Source of the DNA: Clostridia bacterium
GTDB taxonomy: Bacteria; Bacillota; Clostridia; Oscillospirales; CAG-272
DNA: 64,000 bases
Reading direction: 5' to 3'
NCBI GenBank assembly: GCA_017472695.1
Contig: JAFUOQ010000013.1
Coordinates: 62,001 to 126,000 of the forward strand
In this document: positions 1 through 10,199 of the stretch, in pieces
Position numbering within the stretch: position 1 is the stretch's first letter
Layout of the letters: each line of letters starts with the position of its first letter
Notes under the pieces: model-generated
Told to the model about the DNA's origin: nothing
What the model saw: only the letters and a program-made list of their open reading frames with translations
Databases searched by the model: none
Position numbers and translations under genes: made by a program

Positions 1-608
1 TTGATACAATTAATGCAGCCAAGCTATTAAAAGGGTCGGGATTTGACTTTGTAGGTCAAATGATGATCGGCTTGCCAAGTGCTACTCTAGAGGACGAGCT
101 TGTCACAGCGAGTGCAATTTGTCGGCTTGGTGCAGTTGGTTCAAGAATCTATCCGACACTTGTCTTTAAAGGCACAGAGCTTGAAAATTTGACTAATCGT
201 CATGAGTACTCACCACTTTCAATTAGCGAAGCGGTAGAAAGATCTGCAAAGGTATTAGAGATTTTTATTAAAAACGATGTTCAATGTATAAGAATTGGAC
301 TTTGTGAGAGTGAAAATTTACACTCTGAATCATCATTTATTGCAGGTCCTAATAGTCCGTCTATCGGTGAAATGGTTAAAAGCCAAGTTTATTTAAATCT
401 AATTACAGAGAAAATTCAAGATTTAAAAGAAACGTTTGGAGAAACATTGTTTATTCAATGTCCAAAGGGCGCAACTTCTCAAATTATTGGCAATAAAAGA
501 CGAAATATTGACGAATTGAAAATACAATTCGGATTTAAATACATAAAAGTTAAGGAAAATGCAGATTTAATGCAATATCAAATTATTTTAAGGGAAAAGG
601 AGGAATAA
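1..608 (+). CDS. Radical SAM protein, C-terminal part (Elp3-like family)
   Basis: This gene is cut by the left window edge: the reading frame is open from base 3, so the methionine at 60 is internal and not a start. About 201 residues remain. The segment GQMMIGLPSATLEDE and the following RIYPTLVFKGTEL look like the second half of an Elp3/coproporphyrinogen-oxidase-like radical SAM TIM barrel. The CxxxCxxC iron-sulfur motif would lie upstream, outside the window. Its stop codon is 2 bases before smc, so it is probably cotranscribed with smc. Radical SAM proteins of this kind commonly sit next to smc in Clostridia. The substrate cannot be told from this fragment; tRNA modification is possible but unproven. 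Confidence 0.75.
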   Translation, partial: DTINAAKLLKGSGFDFVGQMMIGLPSATLEDELVTASAICRLGAVGSRIYPTLVFKGTELENLTNRHEYSPLSISEAVERSAKVLEIFIKNDVQCIRIGLCESENLHSESSFIAGPNSPSIGEMVKSQVYLNLITEKIQDLKETFGETLFIQCPKGATSQIIGNKRRNIDELKIQFGFKYIKVKENADLMQYQIILREKEE

Positions 609-610
609 AG

Positions 611-3600
611 ATGCGTTTAAAATCACTTGAACTACAAGGCTTTAAATCATTCCCAGATAAAACTACCTTGTATTTTGATGATGGCGCTACTGTAATTGTA
701 GGGCCTAATGGTAGTGGTAAATCAAATATTACTGACGCTATGAGATGGGTTCTAGGTGAGCTTTCATCAAAAAACATTCGTGGTTCAAAAATGGAAGACG
801 TTATCTTTATAGGTACCGAGGTTAGAAAGCCTATGAGCTATGCCGAGGTTTCTGTTACCTTTGACAATTCCTCCGAGGAAGGACGTTTAAATAGTCCATA
901 TGATACCATTACTGTAACCAGACGTTATTATCGTGCTGGTGAAAGTGAATATTTAATTAACAAAAGCCCTGTAAGACTTCGTGATATTTACGAGCTCTTT
1001 ATGAATACTGGTGTTGGTCGTGAGGGTTATTCCATTATCGGACAGGGTAGAATAGCTGAAATTATATCTAAAAAGAGCGAGGATAGAAGAAATATCTTTG
1101 AAGAAGCTGCTGGAATTGCAAAATTTAGATATAAAAAAGAAGAGGCTGAAAGAAAGTTAAAGCAAACTCAAGAAAACATGGATAGAGTTTTTGATATTTT
1201 CAATGAGCTTGCTATGCGTGTCGGTCCTCTTGAAAAGGAAGCCGAAAAGGCAAAGAAATTCAACGAGCTATATGAGAGGAAAAAGGTTGCCGATGTATCC
1301 TTGTGGATTTATGATTCACAAAATACAAAGGATGAGATTTCAAAGCTTAACAAAAGCTATAAGCTTTCAGCTCACGAGCTTGAAATGACTGATAACTCAA
1401 TTAAGCAGATTGAAACTCAAGAGGCAGCTCTCGATACAAAGCTTTTTGAAACTCGTAGAGATAAGGAAAAGGTTTATACAGAAATTAAGAGCTGTAATGC
1501 TACATTATCTACTTTAAATTCCGATTTAAAGGTTATGGAAAACAATGTGGAGCATGCAAAGGTCTTTTCCAACACTCAAATTGAAGAACTTGAGCGCGTA
1601 AACGCAAAGAAGGCTCTTTGTGAGTCTGAAATCAAGGAACGCGAGGAAAATTATAAGCAAATAAATTTCAAGCTAGATGAAGCTAATAATACTCAAGAGA
1701 ATTATAAAACAGAACTAGAGCAAGCTAGTTTAAAGAAAACCGAAATCGAGCAACAGCTTGAGACACTGTTCCAAGAGCAAAAGGCACTGGAGGAGAAAAG
1801 AAACGATATCATAGTTAAGCTTTCGGTTCTTGAAAACTCTCAATTTTCAGGCGATGAAAGAAAAGAGAGCATAAACAACGATATTGTTAAGTATCAATCC
1901 ACTCTCGATGAGCTAACGAATAAGTCCGAGTCAGTGGCAAAGGTTTTGGCAAAGTACGAGGAGTCTTTGAACGCAATCGATACTGAACTAGAATCTCTCA
2001 ACGCAGAAATTGAGAAAAAGACTGAAAGATATAATCAATTGAAGGAAGAGATGGATGACATCAAGTCAAATCAGCTAGCACTTCAAGAAAAGATTAAGGT
2101 TCTTTCTGCGATGGAGGAGCTTTTTGATGGTTATACAAAGAGTGTAGGCTTCATTATGAACGCCTATAACAACAATGAAATTTCAGGCGCCGGCAAAGTA
2201 TTTGGTCCAATATCGACTTTGCTTTCCGTTTCTGAAGAGTATATTGCTGCAATTGAAACATCGTTAGGCGCTGGCTTACAGCATATCGTTGTAGACAATG
2301 AGGCTACTGCAAAGGCTTGTATTATGGCACTAAAGGAAGGAAAGGCGGGAAGAGCAACATTCTATCCTATTTCCTCTGTTAGCGGTCAAAATCCAACTCA
2401 AGAAATGCTCAATGCTAAAAAATATAAGGGATATATCGGTGTTGCGGACGAGCTTATTAAATTTAAGCCAGAATTCGCAAGGATTTTCTCATCCTTGCTT
2501 GGTAGAACAGTTATATTTGATAATATTGACAATGCAACAGCTATGGCTAAAGAACAGAATTACAAGATCAAGGTTGTAACACTTGATGGTCAACAAATTA
2601 ATGTTGGAGGCTCATTCACGGGTGGTTCTGTAAAGCATGAGGGCACCGTTCTTTCAAGAAGTAACGATATTAAACGCGCCGAGGACGAAGAAAAAGAGCT
2701 TTCAGTAGCTTTGGATAAAGTAAAGTCCGAGGGACAAAAGCTTGGCGAGGAGCTTCGCAATTTAACCTCAAAGCAGTCTGGACAAAAGCAACAGTATGAT
2801 TTGACTGATAAGCTATATCGTGCCGAAAAGACAGAATATGATACTGTTGTTGCTCAAATTAATTTAAATAAAGAAATTCTTGATGGTCTTATGTCCGACA
2901 CTCAAAAGCTTGTAGATGAGGACGAAAGAAATAAGAATGAATTAGTTCAAAATAAAGAAGAAAAGCAAAGAATTGAATTAAGAATAGAAGAAATTTCAAC
3001 ATTACGAATTGATTTGGATGTGAAAAAATATGAATATGTTGAAATGGCTGAAGCTCTTCAGATAAAGCTTAATGAAAATCTTATTAAAATTGCCGAAATA
3101 AGAAAAGATATCGAGGCATCAGAGCTTGCAATAAAGGAATCTAATGCTAGATTAGAGGAGATAATTAACGATATCAATGCCATTAATGAAAAAATGGAGC
3201 AGTTAAAGCAAGAGGTATCGTCTTCTTCAGAAAAAACAGCAAAAAATAGAGAGCTTTATGAAGAGGCTGAAAAGCGTTTAGAGGGGCTAGAAGAAGAGAG
3301 AATCAGACTCCAAAATCTTGAGCTCGAATTTGAGCAAAAGAAAAACTCATTAAATCAAAGAAGTAAAGATATTTTGTCAAAGAGAGAAACTGTTTTGCGC
3401 GCTCATACAATGAGCGAAAGCAAGCTGGAGCAGTTGAATAATGAATTCGACAAAATGACTGCAAAGCTATACGATGACTATGGACTTACATATTCAACAG
3501 CTGTTGAGCTTGGTTATCCAGAGGTTAATAATGAAAACCATAAGGAAATACTTGCAGTTGCTACAGAATGTAAGAATAAGTTAAGAAATCTTGGTCATGT

Positions 3601-4225
3601 AAACCCGAATGCTATCGAGGAATATAAAGAGGTTAAAGAACGCTATGACTATATGAATGGTCAGTTAAGCGACTTGAGTAAATCTAAAGAAGATCTACTT
3701 AAGATCATCTTTGAACTTGAGGAAGAAATGAAGAAGAGCTTTGTTACTGCGTTTAACGCAATTAACGAAAACTTTAACGTAGTATTCAAGGAGCTGTTTG
3801 GCGGCGGACATGCTGAGCTTTCGTTGAATGACGAAAACGATGTTCTTAACTGTGGAATTGAAATTAAGGCGGCACCTCCTGGTAAGGTTATCAAGAGCTT
3901 GATGCTTTTGTCGGGTGGAGAACAGGCATTTGTTGCCATAGCGTTGCTATTTGCAATTCTAAAGGTTAACCCAACTCCATTCTGTGTATTTGACGAAATT
4001 GAAGCGGCGCTTGACGATGTTAACGTAACCAGATTCGGTCAATACATTAAGCGCTATTCCAAACAAACGCAGTTTATTATTATTACTCACCGACGTGGTA
4101 CTATGGAAATTGCTGATAGACTTTATGGTGTTACTATGCCTCAAAAGGGTATTTCTAAAGTGCTTACTATGGATATTAACGATGTTGGTAAGGATAAAAT
4201 TTTAGCAGAAAACAAAGATAAATAA
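611..4225 (+). CDS. smc: Chromosome segregation ATPase SMC
   Basis: Condensin core subunit that forms a coiled-coil dimer and compacts and segregates the nucleoid with ScpA and ScpB, which are not in this window. At 1204 residues it is full length. The N-terminal Walker A GPNGSGKSN is at residues 31-39. A long coiled coil rich in E and K follows, then a hinge at about residues 500-670, a return coiled coil, and the C-terminal head with signature LSGGEQ at about 1100 and Walker B FCVFDEIEAALDD at about 1125-1137. The signature reads SGGEQAFVAIALLFA, a Q where many SMC proteins have K. A GGAGG ribosome binding site lies just ahead of the ATG, overlapping the end of the previous gene. ftsY follows 12 bases downstream, the classic smc-ftsY pair. 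Confidence 0.98.
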   Translation: MRLKSLELQGFKSFPDKTTLYFDDGATVIVGPNGSGKSNITDAMRWVLGELSSKNIRGSKMEDVIFIGTEVRKPMSYAEVSVTFDNSSEEGRLNSPYDTITVTRRYYRAGESEYLINKSPVRLRDIYELFMNTGVGREGYSIIGQGRIAEIISKKSEDRRNIFEEAAGIAKFRYKKEEAERKLKQTQENMDRVFDIFNELAMRVGPLEKEAEKAKKFNELYERKKVADVSLWIYDSQNTKDEISKLNKSYKLSAHELEMTDNSIKQIETQEAALDTKLFETRRDKEKVYTEIKSCNATLSTLNSDLKVMENNVEHAKVFSNTQIEELERVNAKKALCESEIKEREENYKQINFKLDEANNTQENYKTELEQASLKKTEIEQQLETLFQEQKALEEKRNDIIVKLSVLENSQFSGDERKESINNDIVKYQSTLDELTNKSESVAKVLAKYEESLNAIDTELESLNAEIEKKTERYNQLKEEMDDIKSNQLALQEKIKVLSAMEELFDGYTKSVGFIMNAYNNNEISGAGKVFGPISTLLSVSEEYIAAIETSLGAGLQHIVVDNEATAKACIMALKEGKAGRATFYPISSVSGQNPTQEMLNAKKYKGYIGVADELIKFKPEFARIFSSLLGRTVIFDNIDNATAMAKEQNYKIKVVTLDGQQINVGGSFTGGSVKHEGTVLSRSNDIKRAEDEEKELSVALDKVKSEGQKLGEELRNLTSKQSGQKQQYDLTDKLYRAEKTEYDTVVAQINLNKEILDGLMSDTQKLVDEDERNKNELVQNKEEKQRIELRIEEISTLRIDLDVKKYEYVEMAEALQIKLNENLIKIAEIRKDIEASELAIKESNARLEEIINDINAINEKMEQLKQEVSSSSEKTAKNRELYEEAEKRLEGLEEERIRLQNLELEFEQKKNSLNQRSKDILSKRETVLRAHTMSESKLEQLNNEFDKMTAKLYDDYGLTYSTAVELGYPEVNNENHKEILAVATECKNKLRNLGHVNPNAIEEYKEVKERYDYMNGQLSDLSKSKEDLLKIIFELEEEMKKSFVTAFNAINENFNVVFKELFGGGHAELSLNDENDVLNCGIEIKAAPPGKVIKSLMLLSGGEQAFVAIALLFAILKVNPTPFCVFDEIEAALDDVNVTRFGQYIKRYSKQTQFIIITHRRGTMEIADRLYGVTMPQKGISKVLTMDINDVGKDKILAENKDK

Positions 4226-4237
4226 AGGAGCTTTAAA

Positions 4238-5143
4238 GTGTCATTTTTTGATAAATTAAAAAAAGGACTTCAAAAAACTAAAAACGCCATAATTAAGCCA
4301 TTTTCAAGCTTATTTGGTAGCTTGCGCGGAGTAGATGAGGATTTACTTGAGGAGCTTGAGGAAATTCTTGTTTGTGCCGACGTCGGCGCGGTGACAACTG
4401 ACGAAATTTTAACTCAATTAAGGGCTGAAATTAAAGCTAATAAAATAAAAGACTCCGACGATGTTAAGAATGCTTTGAAGAGCATTATGAAGGATATCGT
4501 CGGTGAGGGCGGAGAGATTAATTTCGGTGAAGGAATTACTGTTATATTAGTAATTGGCGTTAATGGTGTTGGTAAGACAACATCAATCGGTAAAATTTCC
4601 GCTTCATTAAAAAGACAACATAAAAAGGTAGTTGTTGCAGCCGCAGACACATTTAGAGCTGCTGCAATCGATCAGTTGGCTATATGGACAGACAGAGCTG
4701 GTGTTGAACTAATTAAACATACCGAAGGCTCTGACCCTGCCGCAGTTGTATTTGATGCTATAAGTGCGGCTAAAAAGAGAAATGCAGATGTATTGATTAT
4801 TGATACCGCAGGTAGACTTCATAACAAGAAAAACTTAATGAATGAGCTTGCTAAAATTGACAGAGTAATTTCTCGTGAGCTTCCAAATTCAAACAGGGAA
4901 ACCTTGTTGGTTCTCGATTCAACTACGGGTCAAAATGCAGTAAATCAAGCGAAGGAATTTAAAAACGCAGCAGATATTACAGGTATTGTACTAACAAAGC
5001 TTGATGGTACTGCCAAGGGTGGTATTGTATTTTCAATTAAAAATGAGCTTGATATTCCTGTTAAGTTTATCGGTGTTGGCGAAGGTATTGATGATATGGA
5101 GAAATTCGACGCAAACGATTTTGTAAATGCGTTGTTTGAGTAA
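4238..5143 (+). CDS. ftsY: Signal recognition particle receptor FtsY
   Basis: SRP receptor GTPase that docks Ffh-ribosome complexes at the membrane during cotranslational protein insertion. Its partner Ffh is encoded at 45455-46795. The 301 residues form the NG domain with only a short basic N-terminal extension. G1 reads GVNGVGKTT at about residues 104-112. It also shows the DTAGR motif with LH following and TKLDGTAKGG near the C-terminus. The start is GTG at 4238, preceded by AAGGAG at 4226-4231. It lies between smc and rdgB with 12-base and 2-base gaps, so it is almost certainly in the same operon. Confidence 0.97.
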   Translation: MSFFDKLKKGLQKTKNAIIKPFSSLFGSLRGVDEDLLEELEEILVCADVGAVTTDEILTQLRAEIKANKIKDSDDVKNALKSIMKDIVGEGGEINFGEGITVILVIGVNGVGKTTSIGKISASLKRQHKKVVVAAADTFRAAAIDQLAIWTDRAGVELIKHTEGSDPAAVVFDAISAAKKRNADVLIIDTAGRLHNKKNLMNELAKIDRVISRELPNSNRETLLVLDSTTGQNAVNQAKEFKNAADITGIVLTKLDGTAKGGIVFSIKNELDIPVKFIGVGEGIDDMEKFDANDFVNALFE

Positions 5144-5145
5144 AT

Positions 5146-5748
5146 ATGATTAAAGTAGTATTAGCAACAAGAAATAAAAATAAGATTCACGAATTAAAGA
5201 TGTTTTTTAAAGAGCTTTCCACTCTTGATATAACTGTATTATCTCTTGATGATATTGGCTATTATGGAGAAATTGAAGAAAATGGAGCTACCTTTGAGGA
5301 AAACGCAATTTCGAAGGCTTCAGTTCCTGCAAGGCTTGGGTATATTGGAATTGCTGACGACTCTGGTATTTGTGTAGAGGCTTTAGGTGGAGCACCCGGG
5401 ATTTATTCCGCAAGATTTTCTGGCGGAAACGATGAGGATAACAATGACCTTCTTTTGAAAAAATTAAATGGCAAATCAAACAGAAATGCAAAATATGTTT
5501 GTGCTATGGCTTGTGTTTTCCCAGACCATTCAAATGATTTTACTGTTCGTGGTGAGTGCTTTGGTAAAATTCTTACAAAGAGAGTTGGTACAGGTGGTTT
5601 TGGTTACGATCCATTGTTTTACTTTGAGCCATTTGGTAAAACCTTTGCAGAGGTTGAGCTTTCAAAGAAAAACACTGTTAGCCATAGGGCTGTTGCTATG
5701 CGTTCTTTAATAAAAAAATTAACAAAGGTGTTATCACATGACAAGTAA
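5146..5748 (+). CDS. rdgB: XTP/dITP diphosphatase (HAM1/RdgB family)
   Basis: House-cleaning pyrophosphatase that hydrolyses ITP, dITP and XTP to monophosphates and so keeps deaminated purines out of DNA and RNA. The N-terminus has the family substrate motif ATRNKNKIHEL, and the DDSGICVEALGGAPGIYSAR block in the middle is the family's best conserved stretch. The C-terminal half has GTGGFGYDPLF and ends with SHRAVAM, also typical. The length of 200 residues is normal. It begins 2 bases after the ftsY stop and its last 11 bases overlap yhbY in another frame, which implies translational coupling. Confidence 0.96.
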   Translation: MIKVVLATRNKNKIHELKMFFKELSTLDITVLSLDDIGYYGEIEENGATFEENAISKASVPARLGYIGIADDSGICVEALGGAPGIYSARFSGGNDEDNNDLLLKKLNGKSNRNAKYVCAMACVFPDHSNDFTVRGECFGKILTKRVGTGGFGYDPLFYFEPFGKTFAEVELSKKNTVSHRAVAMRSLIKKLTKVLSHDK

Positions 5749-6040
5749 ACAAAGATCATATTTAAAGAGTCTTGCTGTCAATTTGGATACAATCTTTCAA
5801 ATAGGCAAGGGCGGAATAACTGATGAGTTGTGCAATCAGATATTAAATGCCTTAAACGCAAGAGAGCTAATTAAGATAAAAATATTAGAAAATTCTCCTA
5901 TTTCAGCTAAAGATGCATCGCTTGAAATTGCTGAAAATATTGGTGCAGAGGTTGTACAGGTTATTGGCACAAAGGTTGTTCTTTTTAGAATTTCTGATAA
6001 TGAAAAAAATAGAAGAATTGATTTGAAGAAGATAAAATGA
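5738..6040 (+). CDS. yhbY: CRM-domain RNA-binding protein YhbY
   Basis: Small CRM-domain (YhbY-like) protein of 100 residues. The family binds rRNA and associates with pre-50S or 30S particles, so a ribosome assembly role is likely. The GxxG-type loop appears as QIGKGGITDELCNQI, and the later segment IKIKILENSP is also typical. The start overlaps the end of rdgB and the stop overlaps the nadD start by 4 bases (ATGA type), consistent with tight coupling. The yhbY-nadD-yqeK-rsfS order is well known in Firmicutes. Confidence 0.93.
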   Translation: MTSKQRSYLKSLAVNLDTIFQIGKGGITDELCNQILNALNARELIKIKILENSPISAKDASLEIAENIGAEVVQVIGTKVVLFRISDNEKNRRIDLKKIK

Positions 6041-6648
6041 AAATAGGAATATATGGCGGAACATTTGATCCTCCACATTTAGGACATACAAACGCATGTA
6101 AAGCGTTTCTTGAGGCTATTTCTCTTGATTATTTATATGTCATACCGGCTTTCGTTCCTCCTCATAAAATAATAAATTCAGGCATTTCGCCCGAAAAAAG
6201 ATTTGAAATGGCTAAACTTGCCTTTTCAAAGCTATCAAGCAAAATTATAGTTTCTGATATGGAATATAAAAGGCAAGGGAAAAGCTATACGGCTGAAACT
6301 ATCAAATATTTTAAAGAACATTATAATGGTGTTGAAATATATTTTTTGTGTGGTACAGATATGATTCTTACTATGGATATGTGGTACCACCCCGAATATA
6401 TTTTTGCTAATGCTAAAATTGTTTACGTTAGACGCGAAAATAATCAAGAAATAACAAAAAAAATCAATGAAAAATGTAAGCTTTATAGAGAAAAATATAA
6501 TGCTGACATTATTTATTTGTCTTTAGATACCAAAGAAATGTCTTCAAGCGAAATTAGAAGTGCAATTTTAGAAAAGAAGGAGCTTTCGGGATATTTGTCA
6601 CCTGAAATAATTGAATATATAAACCAAAACGCTTTATATATGGAATAG
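6037..6648 (+). CDS. nadD: Nicotinate-nucleotide adenylyltransferase
   Basis: Converts nicotinate mononucleotide and ATP to deamido-NAD and pyrophosphate, a step of NAD synthesis. The nucleotidyltransferase start YGGTFDPPHLGHTN contains the HxGH motif (residues 15-18). The C-terminal MSSSEIRSAIL matches the ISSTxIR adenylyl-binding motif. At 203 residues it has the usual length. The gene overlaps yhbY by 4 bases and is followed 1 base later by yqeK. Confidence 0.96.
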   Translation: MKIGIYGGTFDPPHLGHTNACKAFLEAISLDYLYVIPAFVPPHKIINSGISPEKRFEMAKLAFSKLSSKIIVSDMEYKRQGKSYTAETIKYFKEHYNGVEIYFLCGTDMILTMDMWYHPEYIFANAKIVYVRRENNQEITKKINEKCKLYREKYNADIIYLSLDTKEMSSSEIRSAILEKKELSGYLSPEIIEYINQNALYME

Positions 6649-6649
6649 A

Positions 6650-7282
6650 ATGATGAAATACGATTGGAACTTTATTAAAAAAACAGTAAAAGGCTATCAA
6701 AAAGAAAAAAGATATTTGCATACAGAGGGTGTTAGCAAAGAGGCTAAAGCATTAGCAAGACTTTTTTTACCTCAAAAAGAAGATAAGCTATATCTTGCAG
6801 GACTTTTGCATGATATTACAAAGGATTATTGTAAGGAAGAGCATCTAAATATGTGCAATGAGTTTGGTATTGCTGTTCCCAACGGAATTGCACCGAAGCT
6901 ATTACACGCAAAAACAGGTGCAGCATTTGCACAGAAGCTGTTCGGACGCGAATATGTAGATGACGAGGTATATGGAGCAATATATTATCATACAACAGGT
7001 AGAGAAAATATGACGTTGTTTGAAATGCTTATTTATCTTGCTGATTACATTGAAGAGGGCAGAACATTCGAGGATTGTGTTGTATTAAGAAAATTCTTTT
7101 ATGATAATATTGCTAGTGCCAAAACCTATAACGACAAGCTAGAGGTTTTGAGAAAAACAATGATTTTTTCCTTTGATTTAACCATAAAAAATTTAATTTT
7201 AGAGGAAAAGCTAATTGATAATGATACAATCAATGCAAGAAATTATTTTTTAACTTGTAAGCTAGTACAGAAGGAGATATAA
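6650..7282 (+). CDS. yqeK: HD-domain phosphohydrolase YqeK (Ap4A hydrolase type)
   Basis: HD-superfamily metallohydrolase. Characterised YqeK proteins cleave diadenosine tetraphosphate symmetrically to two ADP. Visible metal ligands are the HTEGV histidine near residue 25, the HD pair in GLLHDITKDY at about residues 59-60, and the later YYHTTGRENMT and YLADYIEEGR motifs. At 210 residues it is normal length. Two tandem ATG codons (6650 and 6653) are possible starts. It lies between nadD and rsfS, the same order as in Bacillus. Confidence 0.93.
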   Translation: MMKYDWNFIKKTVKGYQKEKRYLHTEGVSKEAKALARLFLPQKEDKLYLAGLLHDITKDYCKEEHLNMCNEFGIAVPNGIAPKLLHAKTGAAFAQKLFGREYVDDEVYGAIYYHTTGRENMTLFEMLIYLADYIEEGRTFEDCVVLRKFFYDNIASAKTYNDKLEVLRKTMIFSFDLTIKNLILEEKLIDNDTINARNYFLTCKLVQKEI

Positions 7283-7283
7283 A

Positions 7284-7685
7284 ATGGAGAACATATTTGA
7301 AATTCCTCAAGGAAGCTTGGAGAATGCTACCTCTTATGAGATAGTCAAAGCCGTTGTCAAGCTATTAGATGCCAAAAAAGCAGGGCAAATTAAGGCATTA
7401 AAAATAGATAATAAAACAATTATTGCAGATTATTTTGTTATTTGTTCTGGTAATTCATCAACACAAATTAGATCTTTAGCTGATGAGGTTGAATATCAGC
7501 TTGGCAAGGCAGGAGTTCCTTTTGTCAAGCTCGAGGGAACCGATTCAATTGAATGGAAGGTTGTTGACTGTCACGATGTAATCATTCACATTTTTTCAAA
7601 TGAAGCTAGAGATTTTTATAAATTAGAAAAGCTTTGGGCAGATGCCGAAGAAATAGATATAAGTAATATACTTGACGAGGAATAA
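7284..7685 (+). CDS. rsfS: Ribosomal silencing factor RsfS
   Basis: RsfS (Iojap family) binds uL14 on the 50S subunit and blocks subunit joining in slow growth. The core motif DYFVICSGNSSTQIRSLADE spans about residues 50-69. The segment VDCHDVIIHIF and the end ARDFYKLEKLW are also diagnostic. It has 133 residues, slightly longer than the usual 110-120 because of an N-terminal extension of about 17 residues. An AGGAG ribosome binding site lies 6 bases upstream, and the gap to yqeK is 1 base. Confidence 0.95.
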   Translation: MENIFEIPQGSLENATSYEIVKAVVKLLDAKKAGQIKALKIDNKTIIADYFVICSGNSSTQIRSLADEVEYQLGKAGVPFVKLEGTDSIEWKVVDCHDVIIHIFSNEARDFYKLEKLWADAEEIDISNILDEE

Positions 7686-7694
7686 GGAGAATAT

Positions 7695-10097
7695 ATGAAG
7701 TACGAATTTAGCACAATTGATAAAAAGTGGCAAGATAAATGGGATAAAACTGAAGCGTTTAAGGTTTCGAATGACTATACCAAGCCAAAATACTACACTC
7801 TTATTGAGTTTCCATATCCATCAGGACAAGGCCTTCATATAGGACATCCAAGACCATATACTGCTATGGATATAGTGTCAAGAAAAAAGAGAATGGAGGG
7901 CTACAATGTTCTTTTCCCAATGGGCTGGGACGCTTTTGGTCTTCCAACAGAAAACTATGCAATTAAAAATCACATACATCCAAAAATAGTTACAGAAAAT
8001 AACATAAAGCATTTTAAAGAGCAGTTGAAATCTATTGGTTATAGCTTTGACTGGTCAAGAGAAATCAACACAACTGATCCTAACTACTTTAAGTGGACTC
8101 AATGGATCTTTTTACAGCTTTATAAAAAAGGTCTTGCATACAAGAAGGAAATGAATGTAAACTTCTGTACATCTTGTAAGTGCGTACTAGCAAACGAAGA
8201 GGTTGTAAATGGTGTCTGTGAAAGATGTGGCAGCGAGGTAATTCATAAGGTTAAGAGCCAATGGATGCTTAAAATTACTGAATATGCGCAAAGACTTATT
8301 GACGATTTAGCGGACCTCGACTTCCTTGAAAGAATCAAAACTCAAGAAATCAACTGGATTGGTCGTAGCGAGGGCGCTGAAGTCCAATTTAGCACAACCA
8401 TGGGCGATGATGTAACTGTATATACAACTCGTCCAGATACACTTTTTGGTGCTACTTATATGGTAATGTCACCAGAGCACGCGCTCATTGAGAAGTGGAA
8501 GGACAATTTGCACAATTATGAGGATGTAAAAAAATATAAGGAAGAGGCGGCTAAAAAGTCTGATTTTGAAAGAACAGAGCTAGTAAAGGATAAAACAGGT
8601 GTTCGTCTTGATGGCGTTAAGGCTATCAATCCTGTAAATGGTAAAGAAATTCCAATCTTTATATCCGACTATGTTCTTGCAACATATGGTACAGGAGCTA
8701 TTATGGCTGTTCCTGCTCACGACGAGCGCGACTGGGATTTTGCAAAGGTATTTAACCTTCCTATCATCGAGGTTGTTGCAGGTGGAGATGTTCAAAACAA
8801 AGCATTTACCGACGTTGCAACAGGTGTTCTTTGTAATTCCGAGTTTTTGAACGGACTTGAGGTTGCTGAGGCTAAAAAGGCAATAATCAAGTGGCTTGAA
8901 GAGAACAATAAGGGTGTTTCAAAGGTAAATTATAAGTTAAGAGACTGGGTATTCTCACGTCAAAGATATTGGGGCGAGCCAGTTCCTATGGTTTGGTGTG
9001 ATACTTGTGGTTGGGTTCCTGTTCCTGAAAGTGAGCTCCCAATAAGATTACCGGAAGTAGAGCATTATGAGCCAACTGATACGGGTGAGTCGCCACTTTC
9101 GAAGATAGAAGAATGGGTAAATACAACCTGTCCTCATTGTGGTAAGCCTGCAAAAAGAGAAACAGACACAATGCCTCAATGGGCTGGTTCATCATGGTAT
9201 TTCTTACGTTACTGTGATCCAGACAACAATGAAGCATTGGCATCTCGTGAAGCCATTGATTATTGGATGCCTGTTGACTGGTACAACGGCGGTATGGAGC
9301 ACGTTACATTACACTTGCTTTATTCACGTTTTTGGGCAAAGTTCCTTTATGACATTGATGTTATCGGTTGTAAAGAGCCATATAAGAAGAGAACTGCTCA
9401 TGGTATGATTCTTGGTGAGAACGGTGAGAAAATGTCTAAATCACGCGGAAACGTTGTAAATCCTGATGACGTTATCGCCGAGTTTGGCGCTGATACACTT
9501 CGTCTTTACGAAATGTTTATTGGTGATTTTGAAAAGGCTGCACCTTGGAATCCTGCAAGTATTAGAGGCTGCAAGAGGTTCCTTGAGAGAGTAGCTGCTT
9601 TGACTGATATAACAAACGGAAATGGTGTAACACCAAGGCTTGAATCATCACTCCACAAGCTTATTAAGAAGGTTACATCAGACATCGATACAATGAAGTT
9701 TAATACCGCAATTGCTGCTATGATGGCATTTGTAAACGAAGTTTATGAGGTTGGTTCTCTTACAAATGATGAACTCGCTGTTCTAATTAAGCTTCTTAAC
9801 CCATTTGCTCCTCACTTAACAGAAGAAATGTGGGAATATATGGGTAACAAATCTATGGTTTCTCTTGAAAAATGGCCTGAATATGATGAAAGTAAAACTA
9901 TTGATGATACTGTAAAAATCGCAGTTCAAGTTAATGGTAAGCTAAAGGCTACAATCGATATTTCTAAGAATATTTCTAAGGAAGATGCATTAACTACTGC
10001 TAAAAATGAGCCTAAGGTTGCTGAATTTATAGCTGGTAAGGAAATCATAAAAGAAATATTTGTACCTGGCAAGATCGTAAATATTGTTGTTAAATAA
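7695..10097 (+). CDS. leuS: Leucine-tRNA ligase
   Basis: Class I aminoacyl-tRNA synthetase that charges tRNA-Leu. It has 800 residues, the standard bacterial length. The HIGH motif appears as [11 protein letters not shown] near residues 47-57. A CxxC...CxxC zinc module (CTSCKC...CERCGS) is at about 157-178. The CP1 editing domain carries [14 protein letters not shown], the KMSKS loop is [11 protein letters not shown] near 577, and the anticodon-binding domain is at the C-terminus. It is the last gene of the smc-rsfS run. A promoter for rpsU follows directly, and no clear intrinsic terminator is visible between them. Confidence 0.99.
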   Translation: MKYEFSTIDKKWQDKWDKTEAFKVSNDYTKPKYYTLIEFPYPSGQGLHIGHPRPYTAMDIVSRKKRMEGYNVLFPMGWDAFGLPTENYAIKNHIHPKIVTENNIKHFKEQLKSIGYSFDWSREINTTDPNYFKWTQWIFLQLYKKGLAYKKEMNVNFCTSCKCVLANEEVVNGVCERCGSEVIHKVKSQWMLKITEYAQRLIDDLADLDFLERIKTQEINWIGRSEGAEVQFSTTMGDDVTVYTTRPDTLFGATYMVMSPEHALIEKWKDNLHNYEDVKKYKEEAAKKSDFERTELVKDKTGVRLDGVKAINPVNGKEIPIFISDYVLATYGTGAIMAVPAHDERDWDFAKVFNLPIIEVVAGGDVQNKAFTDVATGVLCNSEFLNGLEVAEAKKAIIKWLEENNKGVSKVNYKLRDWVFSRQRYWGEPVPMVWCDTCGWVPVPESELPIRLPEVEHYEPTDTGESPLSKIEEWVNTTCPHCGKPAKRETDTMPQWAGSSWYFLRYCDPDNNEALASREAIDYWMPVDWYNGGMEHVTLHLLYSRFWAKFLYDIDVIGCKEPYKKRTAHGMILGENGEKMSKSRGNVVNPDDVIAEFGADTLRLYEMFIGDFEKAAPWNPASIRGCKRFLERVAALTDITNGNGVTPRLESSLHKLIKKVTSDIDTMKFNTAIAAMMAFVNEVYEVGSLTNDELAVLIKLLNPFAPHLTEEMWEYMGNKSMVSLEKWPEYDESKTIDDTVKIAVQVNGKLKATIDISKNISKEDALTTAKNEPKVAEFIAGKEIIKEIFVPGKIVNIVVK

Positions 10098-10124
10098 TAA
10101 TTTTAAAAAATTTTCAAATTAGTA

Positions 10125-10154
10125 TTGACAAACCTAAACAGTTTGTACTATAAT
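10125..10154 (+). promoter_or_regulatory. Sigma-A promoter of rpsU
   Basis: TTGACA (10125-10130) and TATAAT (10149-10154) are both perfect consensus, separated by 18 bases. The promoter lies just after leuS and gives rpsU its own strong transcription start. Confidence 0.85.
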
Positions 10155-10175
10155 ATTTAGGAGAAAAATCCTTTG

Positions 10176-10199
10176 CTATATGCGGGGGGAGGGATATAG
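10176..10199 (+). promoter_or_regulatory. rpsU leader hairpin presenting the ribosome binding site
   Basis: CTATAT (10176-10181) and ATATAG (10194-10199) can pair. The 12-base loop between them is very G-rich and holds the whole extended Shine-Dalgarno sequence GGGGGGAGGG. The stem ends directly at the ATG. Translational control of S21 by this structure is inference. Confidence 0.4.
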